A stretch of DNA of 12,107 bases from Methanomicrobiales archaeon (GTDB lineage: Archaea > Halobacteriota > Methanomicrobia > Methanomicrobiales > JACTUA01): the NCBI GenBank assembly GCA_028678555.1, contig JAJRDF010000019.1:1-12107 (forward strand), written 5' to 3'. The position numbers and the translations under genes are program-made. Below the pieces are notes generated by a model. The model worked only from the letters and a program-made list of their open reading frames with translations. It did not search any database and was not told the origin of the DNA. The stretch's first letter is position 1. Every line of letters starts with the position of its first letter. Of this stretch, positions 1 through 6,095 are shown piece after piece.

Positions 1-839
1 TGGCGGAGGCCATCGTCCGGAAGGCGGAAGAGTGGAAGGTGACCCTGCAGCCGGTCGACGGGTTCGACACGCTGGGCGGGAAGGGCGTCGTGGCCCGGAT
101 CCTGGGGGAGGAGGTCGTGATCGGGAACCGGCTCCTCCTCTCCGAACGGAGTATCCCTGTTTCGGCGGACCTGGAGCAGCGGATCACCCTCCTGGAGGGG
201 GAGGGGAGGACCGTGATGCTCGTCGCCGCAGGCGGCCAGTTCGCCGGTCTCATCGCGGTCGCCGACACCCTGAAGCCCACGGCAAAGGGGGCGGTGGAGG
301 CTCTCAGGGTGATGGGGCTCCGGGTGATCATGGTCACCGGGGACAATCCCCGGACCGCGGGGGCCATCGCCCGGCAGATCGGGATCACGGACGTGATGGC
401 CGAGGTCCTGCCCCAGGAGAAGGCCGGCGTCGTAAAGGGTCTGCAGGAGAAGGGGGAGGTGGTGGCCTTTGTCGGCGATGGGATCAACGATGCGCCGGCG
501 CTCGCGCAGGCCGACATCGGGATCGCCATCGGGAGCGGCACTGACGTGGCCATCGAGAGCGGGGACATCGTGCTGATCCGGGACGATCTGCGGGACGCGG
601 TGGGGGCGATCCAGCTCTCCCGGAAGGTGATGGGCCGGATCAAGGGGAACCTCTTCTGGGCCTTTGCCTACAACACGGCGCTGATCCCGGTGGCGGCCGG
701 CCTCCTCTATCCCTTCTTCGGGATCACCTTCCGCCCCGAGTGGGCCGGCCTCGCCATGGCCCTCTCCTCGGTGACGGTGGTATCGCTGTCCCTGCTGCTC
801 AAGGGTTATATACCGCCAGCGAAGAATCTACCCGGCTGA
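1..839 (+). CDS. copA: Cu(I)-exporting P-type ATPase, C-terminal part (partial)
   Basis: This is the C-terminal 278 residues of a heavy-metal P1B-type ATPase, open from codon 1 at position 3; the 5' part lies outside the window. The visible part begins with AEAIVRKAE, which in this family directly follows the SEHPL motif. It then shows the nucleotide-binding GGKGV, the MVTGDN hinge motif, and VGDGINDAPAL with following IGSGTDVAIESGDIVL. The phosphorylated DKTGT aspartate is therefore upstream. The last two membrane helices carry YN (in AFAYNTALIPVAAG) and MxxSS (in MALSSVTVV), the pair known to bind Cu(I) in the CopA subgroup, so copper or silver export is the best assignment. The C-terminus ends shortly after the last helix with no metal-binding tail. 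The separate YHS protein begins 12 nt downstream, which supports a copper-handling unit. Family is very sure; metal specificity is inferred from the helix motifs. Confidence 0.93.
   Translation, partial: AEAIVRKAEEWKVTLQPVDGFDTLGGKGVVARILGEEVVIGNRLLLSERSIPVSADLEQRITLLEGEGRTVMLVAAGGQFAGLIAVADTLKPTAKGAVEALRVMGLRVIMVTGDNPRTAGAIARQIGITDVMAEVLPQEKAGVVKGLQEKGEVVAFVGDGINDAPALAQADIGIAIGSGTDVAIESGDIVLIRDDLRDAVGAIQLSRKVMGRIKGNLFWAFAYNTALIPVAAGLLYPFFGITFRPEWAGLAMALSSVTVVSLSLLLKGYIPPAKNLPG
806..812 (+). promoter_or_regulatory. Possible TATA box for the YHS gene
   Basis: TTATATA stands out in otherwise GC-rich coding sequence at the end of copA (it encodes Gly-Tyr-Ile using a rare-looking ATA codon). An archaeal start site about 25 nt downstream would fall near 836, just ahead of the ribosome binding site (838-843) and ATG (852) of the YHS gene. 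The spacing fits an archaeal TATA box, but the site is short and could be chance. Confidence 0.35.
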
Positions 840-851
840 GGTGAAGCGGGA

Positions 852-992
852 ATGGCCATCGATCCCATCTGCAAGATGACCGTCGACGAAAAGACGGCGA
901 AGTTCACGAGCGAGTACAAGGGGAAGAAGTACTATTTCTGTGCCCCGGGCTGCAAGAAGAAGTTCGACACGAGCCCTGAAAAATACGTGTGA
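852..992 (+). CDS. YHS-domain small metal-binding protein
   Basis: A 46-residue protein that is a single complete YHS domain (a TRASH-like treble-clef family). It starts MAIDPICKM and continues to KKYYFCAPGCKKKF, ending SPEKYV. Putative metal ligands are Cys7, Cys30 and Cys34, spaced as in the family consensus (DPxCxM, then YYFCxxxCxxxF). The ATG is preceded by GAGGTG at 838-843, 8 nt away, which supports real translation. The gene starts 12 nt after the copA stop. YHS domains are known as fusions to copper ATPases and as free-standing proteins beside them, and are thought to bind copper or other soft metals. A role delivering Cu(I) to, or sensing it for, the adjacent ATPase is inferred from position. 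No signal peptide or membrane segment is present, so it should be cytoplasmic. Confidence 0.92.
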   Translation: MAIDPICKMTVDEKTAKFTSEYKGKKYYFCAPGCKKKFDTSPEKYV

Positions 993-1122
993 ACCCTCCG
1001 GCTCCCACCCATTTTCCCTGGAACTGGTAATGATGATATCCGGAAGAAAGGGCAATCCGCTGTCGTCCACCTGCCGGTACGGGACCGGCGGCACCTGGAC
1101 AATCTCTTCGGGGAGGTGACTA

Positions 1123-2076
1123 TTGGCAACCCAGGGCAGTTCACGAATCGCGGTGTACGCCGCCATTGCCGGCAACCTGCTCATCGCCATCATCAAGTTC
1201 GTGGCGGCAGCCCTCAGTGGATCCTCGGCCATGATCTCCGAGGGGATACATTCGCTGGTCGACATGGGAAACGGTATCCTCGTCCTGCACGGGCTGAACA
1301 CCGCCCGGCAGCCTGCCGATGACAGCCACCCGTTCGGCTACGGGAAATCCCTCTTCTTCTGGACGTACATCGTGGCCATCTCCATCTTTGCCATCGGTGG
1401 AGGTATGTCGGTGTACGAGGGTATCTCGTATATCCGTGACGTGTCGCCGGATACTCCGATGGGAGATCCCACGGCGGCCTACATTGTGCTCGGCCTCTCG
1501 CTCATGATTGAGGGCGGATCCTTCCTGGTGGCCACGAAACTGTTCCTGCGGGCCAAGGGAGACATGGGTCCCTGGCAGTATATCCAGCATTCCAAGGACC
1601 CGAGCCTTTACACCGTCGTGCTCGAGGATAGCGCGGCCATGCTCGGCCTGATCTTTGCGTTCCTCGGTATCTTCCTCGGCCACCTCCTGCACAATCCGTA
1701 CCTCGACGGTATCGCATCCATCGCCATCGGCCTCCTCCTCATGAGCGTGGCCGGGATTCTCGCATCGAGGAGCAAGGGGCTCCTCCTGGGCGAGGGTGTG
1801 AACCCCGACCAGCTGGCCGACATCCGGCGGCGGGTGGAGTCGGATCCGGCGGTTGAGCGGGCCGGTGACATCCTCACCATGTACATGGGCCCCCACGAAC
1901 TGCTCGTGAACATGGGGGTGTGCTTCACTCCAGGTACCGCAGCCGAGCAGATGCACGAGGCGATCCGCCGCATCGAAGCCGACCTGCGCAGTGCATACCC
2001 GGAGACCAACCGGGTCTACATCGAGGCCGAGTCGCTGCCCCCGGAAGCGGCGGCATGCGGGCCGCCGCGGAAGTGA
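1123..2076 (+). CDS. Cation diffusion facilitator transporter, ZnT9-like branch
   Basis: A 317-residue membrane antiporter of the CDF family, which exports divalent metals (Zn, Mn, Fe, Co or Ni) in exchange for protons. Hydrophobic segments lie at about residues 10-32, 37-58, 80-100, 118-142, 165-190 and 193-213, followed by a cytoplasmic domain (about 220-305). Family motifs include His43-x-x-x-Asp47 in the second helix (EGIHSLVDMGN), HPFGYGK at 69-75, and LEDSAA at 167-172 in the fifth helix. The last differs from the HxxxD of YiiP-type exporters and recalls SLC30A9/ZnT9 relatives. The TTG start follows GGAGGTGA (1112-1119). An in-frame TGA at 1117-1119 rules out any earlier start, so TTG is well supported. 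It lies 130 nt downstream of the YHS gene on the same strand, so co-transcription with the copper genes is possible. The transported ion cannot be told from sequence. Confidence 0.93.
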   Translation: MATQGSSRIAVYAAIAGNLLIAIIKFVAAALSGSSAMISEGIHSLVDMGNGILVLHGLNTARQPADDSHPFGYGKSLFFWTYIVAISIFAIGGGMSVYEGISYIRDVSPDTPMGDPTAAYIVLGLSLMIEGGSFLVATKLFLRAKGDMGPWQYIQHSKDPSLYTVVLEDSAAMLGLIFAFLGIFLGHLLHNPYLDGIASIAIGLLLMSVAGILASRSKGLLLGEGVNPDQLADIRRRVESDPAVERAGDILTMYMGPHELLVNMGVCFTPGTAAEQMHEAIRRIEADLRSAYPETNRVYIEAESLPPEAAACGPPRK

Positions 2077-2087
2077 GGACGGGGCGC

Positions 2088-2098
2088 AGTTTCTTTCC
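2088..2098 (+). terminator. T-rich putative terminator of the CDF gene
   Basis: AGTTTCTTTCC begins 12 nt after the CDF stop codon. Archaeal transcription commonly ends at short oligo-T tracts without a required hairpin, and T-tracts are scarce in this GC-rich window. It is a plausible but unproven end site. Confidence 0.35.
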
Positions 2099-2200
2099 AG
2101 GCACCATGCCGGCGGGAGTGGGCTGCTCGCCCCCTCCCGGTCCCTCCGCTACGGTGAGAGGATAGTCCTGCTCCGTCAATAGAACCGAAGCTCAGTGATC

Positions 2201-2290
2201 CGGATCAACCGCGGGGGGGACGCCCACGCGGCGGGGGGCGGAGCCGCAGCGGAGCCCCCCAGGAGCGTCCCACCAGTACTCTGCGAATGG
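2201..2290 (-). repeat. Dispersed hairpin repeat, copy A
   Basis: Read on the minus strand, this stretch contains GGGACGCTCCTGGGGGGC, then CCGCCCCCCGCCGCGTGGGC, then CGGTTGATC. It aligns over about 85 nt with copies B (9488-9574) and C (9691-9780), including the flanking CCATTCGCAG (copy B has CCATCCGCAG). Relative to B it has an 11-nt insertion (GCTGCGGCTCC-like) in the loop of the G-rich/C-rich hairpin, resembling a local duplication. All three copies lie between convergent genes, which suggests a REP-like or transcript-end element. Confidence 0.8.
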
Positions 2291-2317
2291 ATTCCACCGA
2301 TGTGCGGGGATGATATG

Positions 2318-2322
2318 AAAAA
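2318..2322 (-). terminator. Oligo-T putative terminator of the DJ-1 gene
   Basis: On the minus strand a TTTTT run (within CCCTTTTTCAT) lies 19 nt past the stop codon of the DJ-1-family gene. This position and composition match the short T-tracts at which archaeal RNA polymerase terminates. Confidence 0.4.
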
Positions 2323-2341
2323 GGGAGTAAAGAGACCAGGT

Positions 2342-2875
2342 CTACGTCTTCATCATGCGGCGGAGGGTGGAGGCGACGGCCTCGCCGAACTTCCGGGCCG
2401 CCGGTGGGCCGTCCGCGGTGACGATGCGGCCGTCCACCACCACGTGCTCGTGAACAAGCTTTGCCCCCCCGCTCTCCATCATTGACACGGACGATGGGGT
2501 GCGGAAGACCGTGGCCCTCTTCCCCTCGAGCACCCCTGCACCCGCCAGAACTGCGGGGGACAGGCAGATGGCGGCCAGGAGCTTCCCCGAGGCGTCGAAC
2601 GCCCGTACCAGCTTCTCAAGCCGGGGATCCCCCCAGAGGTAATCCTGTGCACCGGTCCCTCCGATGATCACGATTCCGTCGTAGGGCACCGGGTTCACGT
2701 TCCCAATCTCCACCTCAACGTCCACTTCGGCCCCAAGCATCCCGATGCAGGTGCCCACGCAGGTGGAGACCACATCGTACGCGATCCCTTCTTTTTTGAA
2801 CACCGCCAGGGGCTCGAAGAGTTCTTCGTCCCGGAACTTCTCGGGAGCGATCACCACCAGGAGCTTCATGTGCAT
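2342..2875 (-). CDS. DJ-1/PfpI superfamily protein
   Basis: A class I glutamine amidotransferase-like fold protein of the DJ-1/ThiJ/PfpI superfamily. Counting from the MKLLVVIAPEKF methionine at 2869, landmarks are DEELFEP (14-20, with a family acidic residue), IVIIGGTGAQDYL (66-78), and the nucleophile elbow AAICLSPAVLA (99-109) with Cys102. The residue after this cysteine is Leu, not the His of PfpI peptidases, so peptidase activity is not implied; functions in this family range from chaperone to glyoxalase-like. An open frame extends to an ATG at 2959, but those 28 extra residues do not resemble the family and would leave only 29 nt to the divergent gene. I therefore prefer the ATG at 2875 (177 residues) or 2869 (175 residues), normal for the family. 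Ribosome binding sequence is weak at all candidates. It is transcribed divergently from the thioesterase gene. Substrate unknown. Confidence 0.88.
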   Translation of the reverse strand: MHMKLLVVIAPEKFRDEELFEPLAVFKKEGIAYDVVSTCVGTCIGMLGAEVDVEVEIGNVNPVPYDGIVIIGGTGAQDYLWGDPRLEKLVRAFDASGKLLAAICLSPAVLAGAGVLEGKRATVFRTPSSVSMMESGGAKLVHEHVVVDGRIVTADGPPAARKFGEAVASTLRRMMKT

Positions 2876-2988
2876 CCCATCGCCATCCACGGGAATAAGG
2901 GTTGTGGAACCTGCCGGGATGACAGGGAATTTCAGATTCCGGATCGTCAATCCTTTCATCTTCCGGCACTCAGGATACGTGGGAAATC

Positions 2989-3408
2989 ATGTCCTATTTT
3001 GAGAATATCCGGACGAAGGGCAGGGACGCAAACCCGTTCTTCCGGCTGATGGGGGTCAACATCGGCGAGATCGGGAAGGGAGAGGCCACGATCAAAATGC
3101 AGATCCGCCCCGACATGGAGAACGGTGAGGGCTGGATGCAGGGCGGGATCTTCACGGCCCTCGCCGACGAGGCGATGGTGCTGGCCCTCTACGCCCAGAT
3201 GCCGCCGGAGGAGGGTCTCGCCACCATCTCCGAGTCCACCACTTTCCTGAAGGGGGCGAGGAACGGCCTCCTGGTGGCCACGGGCAGGGTGGTGCGCAGG
3301 GGCCGCCGGGTGGCCTTCGCCGAGGGCGAGGTCCGGATGGGGAGCAGGGACGGGGAGCTCCTGGCCCGGTGCACCGCGGCCTTTGCCATCGTCAGGAAGA
3401 AGGAGTAG
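2989..3408 (+). CDS. PaaI-type hotdog-fold thioesterase
   Basis: A 139-residue single-domain hotdog protein of the PaaI/YbgC-like acyl-CoA thioesterase group, which hydrolyses acyl- or aryl-CoA thioesters in the cytoplasm. The diagnostic core is NGEGWMQGGIFTALADEAM at 45-63: Asn45, Gly52-Gly53 and Asp60 match the N/G-x-x-x-HGG-x-x-x-x-L-x-D pattern, but the usual His before the GG pair is Gln51. The tail has the expected beta strands (ISESTTFLKGARNG, LLVATGRVVRRGRRVAFAEG, CTAAFAIV). Length is normal. The ATG has GTGGGA a few nt upstream. It is divergent from the DJ-1 gene and upstream of pyrG by 158 nt, so it may be expressed separately. The physiological thioester is unknown; a housekeeping role in CoA recycling is the usual guess. 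Confidence 0.88.
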   Translation: MSYFENIRTKGRDANPFFRLMGVNIGEIGKGEATIKMQIRPDMENGEGWMQGGIFTALADEAMVLALYAQMPPEEGLATISESTTFLKGARNGLLVATGRVVRRGRRVAFAEGEVRMGSRDGELLARCTAAFAIVRKKE

Positions 3409-3553
3409 GGACACGTCGGGGCTGCGCGGGAAGGTCCTGGTACCGGGGTAAGGGAGCCGAAATTGTCCGGGCGGTTCCCTGCCCTCCCGTTATGCGGAAC
3501 AGAGGGATTCATTTTCTCCTGCATCCACAGTACCAGCAGGAAGCTTTCGGCTC

Positions 3554-3563
3554 GGGAGAGGGA
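3554..3563 (+). promoter_or_regulatory. Ribosome binding site fixing the GTG start of pyrG
   Basis: GGGAGAGGGA ends 3 nt before the GTG at 3567. It selects that GTG over an open frame that extends about 200 nt further upstream into the thioesterase gene. The resulting N-terminus MKFIVVTGGVMSGLGKG is the conserved beginning of CTP synthases. Confidence 0.7.
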
Positions 3564-3566
3564 CTC

Positions 3567-5159
3567 GTGAAGTTCATCGTGGTGACGGGCGGGGTGATGA
3601 GCGGCCTCGGGAAAGGGATCACGACGGCGTCCATCGGTCGGATCCTGAAGAGCAGGGGGTACGAGGTGACGGCGGTCAAGATCGACCCGTACCTGAACAT
3701 CGACGCCGGTACCATGAACCCGGGCCAGCACGGCGAGGTCTTTGTACTCTCCGACGGCGGCGAGGTGGACCTGGACCTGGGGAACTACGAGCGGTTCCTG
3801 GACATCAGCCTCTCTGCCGAGCACAACATCACCACCGGCAAGGTGTACCGCACGGTCATTGAAAAGGAGCGGCGCGGGGACTTCCTGGGGGCCACCGTCC
3901 AGATCATCCCCCACATCACCGACGAGATCAAGGCGTCCATCCGCCGGGCCGCGGAGAAGGAGGTGGACCACGGGAAGAAACCTGCCATCTGCCTGGTGGA
4001 GGTGGGCGGAACGGTGGGGGACATCGAGTCCATGCCCTTCCTGGAGGCAGTCCGCCAGATGCGGGGTGACCTGCCTGCCTGCGACATCGCCCTCGTCCAC
4101 GTGACCCTCGTCCCCGTGGACACAATGGGGGATGCCAAGACGAAACCCACCCAGCACTCGGTGAAGGCCCTCCGGGAGGCCGGGCTCCAGCCGGACATCA
4201 TCGTCACCCGGGGCGAACGGGCCATCGGCCCCTCCACGAAGAAGAAGATCTCCGCGTTCTGCGACGTGCCCCAGAAGGCGGTGATCTCGGCGGCCACCCT
4301 CCCGGACATCTACCAGGTGCCGATGGAGCTGGAGAAGGAGGGCCTCGCCGATGTGCTGGCCGAGCGGCTGAACCTGGCCCAGCGGTCTCCTGACCCGTCG
4401 TGGTACCGGATGGTCATGAAGGAGTACACCGGCCGGGTCACCGTCGGGATCGTCACCAAGTACGGGATCGAGGACGTGTACATCAGCATCAAGGAAGCCC
4501 TGAAGCATGCGGGGCGGGCGCTCTCCACCGAGGTGCAGATCCGGTGGATCGATGCCGAGAACTGCAACGCCGCCGTCCTCGGGGAAGTGGACGGGATCCT
4601 GGTCCCCGGCGGGTTCGGAAAGCGGGGATCCGAGGGGAAGATCCAGGCGATCCGGTATGCACGGGAGGGGAAGACCCCGTACCTGGGTCTCTGCTTCGGG
4701 TTCCAGCTGGCCGTCATTGAGTTCGCCCGCCACGTGCTGGGGTGGGAGAATGCCACCAGCGAGGAGCTGGGGGAGGGGAGGCACGTAATCGCCATCCTCC
4801 CCGAGCAGAAGACGATCGATCACCTGGGCGGGACGATGCGCCTGGGCGACTCCCCTATCAGCGTTGCGGACGGTACGCTGGCCATGTGCCTCCTGGGAAC
4901 GCATGAGATCGTGGAGCGGCACCGGCACCGGTACGAGGTGAGCCCGCAGTACATCGGAGCGCTGGAGGGGGCAGGCCTCGTCTTCTCGGGAGCCTCCGGG
5001 AACCGGATGGAGATCTGCGAGATCCCCGGCCACCCGTTCTTCCTGGCTACCCAGTTCCACCCGGAGTTTGCCTCGCGGCCGGCCCGGCCCTCGCCGGTCT
5101 TCCTGGGCTTCGTGGAAGCGTGCCGGAAGCACCGGCAGGCAGCCGGGAGAGGAGGCTGA
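3567..5159 (+). CDS. pyrG: CTP synthase
   Basis: A 530-residue CTP synthase, which aminates UTP to CTP using ATP and glutamine-derived ammonia, the last step of pyrimidine nucleotide synthesis. The N-terminal synthetase domain (1-270) has the P-loop SGLGKGITTA at 12-21, KIDPYLNIDAGTMNPGQHGE at 38-57, and EVGGTVGDIES at 145-155. The C-terminal class I glutamine amidotransferase domain (about 290-525) has VPGGFGKRG at 346-354, the nucleophile Cys376 in LGLCFGFQ, and His498 and Glu500 in QFHPEF, completing the catalytic triad. Length and motifs are normal, so the enzyme should be active. The start is GTG after a strong purine-rich ribosome binding site. It is the first gene of the six-gene run, with guaA subunit B following after 6 nt. 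No clear TATA box was found in the 158 nt upstream. Confidence 0.97.
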   Translation: MKFIVVTGGVMSGLGKGITTASIGRILKSRGYEVTAVKIDPYLNIDAGTMNPGQHGEVFVLSDGGEVDLDLGNYERFLDISLSAEHNITTGKVYRTVIEKERRGDFLGATVQIIPHITDEIKASIRRAAEKEVDHGKKPAICLVEVGGTVGDIESMPFLEAVRQMRGDLPACDIALVHVTLVPVDTMGDAKTKPTQHSVKALREAGLQPDIIVTRGERAIGPSTKKKISAFCDVPQKAVISAATLPDIYQVPMELEKEGLADVLAERLNLAQRSPDPSWYRMVMKEYTGRVTVGIVTKYGIEDVYISIKEALKHAGRALSTEVQIRWIDAENCNAAVLGEVDGILVPGGFGKRGSEGKIQAIRYAREGKTPYLGLCFGFQLAVIEFARHVLGWENATSEELGEGRHVIAILPEQKTIDHLGGTMRLGDSPISVADGTLAMCLLGTHEIVERHRHRYEVSPQYIGALEGAGLVFSGASGNRMEICEIPGHPFFLATQFHPEFASRPARPSPVFLGFVEACRKHRQAAGRGG

Positions 5160-5165
5160 TACCCC

Positions 5166-6080
5166 GTGGACGTGGACGCGTTTATCCGGAAGGCCGTGGA
5201 GGAGATCAAGAAGGAGGCCGGCGGCGAGAAGGTGGTGATGGCGCTCTCGGGCGGCGTGGACAGCTCCGTCTGTGCAGCCCTCGCGTCGAAGGCCATCGGC
5301 ACACGCCTGGTGCCCATCTACGTGGACACGGGCCTCATGCGGAAGGGGGAGACGGACCGGATCAGAACGGCTTTCGGCTCCCTGAACCTGCACGTCGTGG
5401 ACGCCGCGGACGAGTTCTTCAATGCCCTGGCCCGCGAGACGGACCCGGAGCGGAAACGGAAGGTGATCGGCGAGCGGTTCATCCGGGTCTTCGAGCGGGA
5501 GGCCGAGAGGACCGGGGCCCGCCACCTGCTGCAGGGCACCATCTACCCCGACCGGATCGAGAGCGAGGGGGGGATCAAGAGCCATCACAACGTGGGCGGC
5601 ATGCCGCTCCACATGAAATTCGAACGGGTGATCGAGCCCCTCAGGGACCTGTACAAGGACGAGGTGAGGGAGGTGGCGAGGGGCCTGGGGCTCCCCCCCG
5701 AGATCCAGCACCGGATGCCGTTCCCCGGCCCCGGGCTTGCCGTGCGGGTCCTGGGGGAGGTGACCCGGGAGAAAATCGAGGTGGTGCGGGAAGCGAACGC
5801 CATCGTGGAGGAGGAGCTGGTGGAGCGGTACCGGCCCTGGCAGTGCTTTGCGGCGCTGCTGGGCCTGGGCACCGGCGTCAAGGGGGACGTGCGGGTCCAT
5901 GGCTGGGTCGTGGCGGTGCGGGCCGTCAACTCCCGGGACGGCATGACCGCGGACCCGCTGGAGCTGCCCTTCGGAGTGCTCCTCCTCCTGGGGTCCCGGA
6001 TTACCTCCGAGATCCCCTCGGTGGCCCGGGTGGTGTACGACATCACCCCCAAGCCGCCGGCCACCATCGAGTACGAGTGA
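5166..6080 (+). CDS. guaAB: GMP synthase, ATP-pyrophosphatase subunit (subunit B)
   Basis: A 304-residue free-standing synthetase subunit of GMP synthase, which adenylates XMP and accepts ammonia to make GMP. In many archaea the glutaminase subunit (subunit A) is a separate gene; it is not in this window. Features are the PP-loop SGGVDSSV at 28-35, IYVDTGLMRKGE at 51-62, LLQGTIYPDRIES at 121-133, KSHHNVGG at 138-145, RMPFPGPGLAVR at 183-194, and the dimerisation domain ending RVVYDITPKPPATIEYE. Start is GTG 6 nt after the pyrG stop, with GAGAGGAGG inside the end of pyrG as ribosome binding site. Pairing with pyrG puts two amide-nitrogen-dependent nucleotide synthases in one transcript. The assignment is firm. 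Confidence 0.96.
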   Translation: MDVDAFIRKAVEEIKKEAGGEKVVMALSGGVDSSVCAALASKAIGTRLVPIYVDTGLMRKGETDRIRTAFGSLNLHVVDAADEFFNALARETDPERKRKVIGERFIRVFEREAERTGARHLLQGTIYPDRIESEGGIKSHHNVGGMPLHMKFERVIEPLRDLYKDEVREVARGLGLPPEIQHRMPFPGPGLAVRVLGEVTREKIEVVREANAIVEEELVERYRPWQCFAALLGLGTGVKGDVRVHGWVVAVRAVNSRDGMTADPLELPFGVLLLLGSRITSEIPSVARVVYDITPKPPATIEYE

Positions 6081-6095
6081 GGGGTGAGGGGACGG

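Larger units (their letters stand above)
2077..2341. other. Convergent intergenic region with repeat copy A
   Basis: A 265-nt gap between the 3' ends of the CDF gene and the DJ-1 gene. It contains a T-rich stretch just after the CDF stop, one copy of a dispersed GC-rich repeat (about 2201-2290), and an A-run that is a T-run on the minus strand just past the DJ-1 stop. No convincing gene is present; open frames here arise from the GC-rich repeat and give Gly/Ala/Pro-rich peptides. Confidence 0.7.

Noticed and set aside
1030..1119. 29-codon ATG frame ending 3 nt before the CDF TTG start
   Set aside because: The position suggests a leader peptide, but there is no clear ribosome binding site, no recognisable composition, and its stop merely overlaps the CDF ribosome binding site. 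Kept only as a remote possibility.
2195..2485. 96-codon frame over repeat copy A
   Set aside because: Its Gly/Ala/Pro-rich start is the repeat translated, and the rest is antisense to the DJ-1 gene.
3189..5900. 903-codon open frame on the minus strand opposite pyrG and guaA
   Set aside because: It is antisense to two well-conserved genes, is very rich in His, Leu, Pro, Asp and Arg, and shows no domain. This is the usual shadow frame in GC-rich coding DNA.
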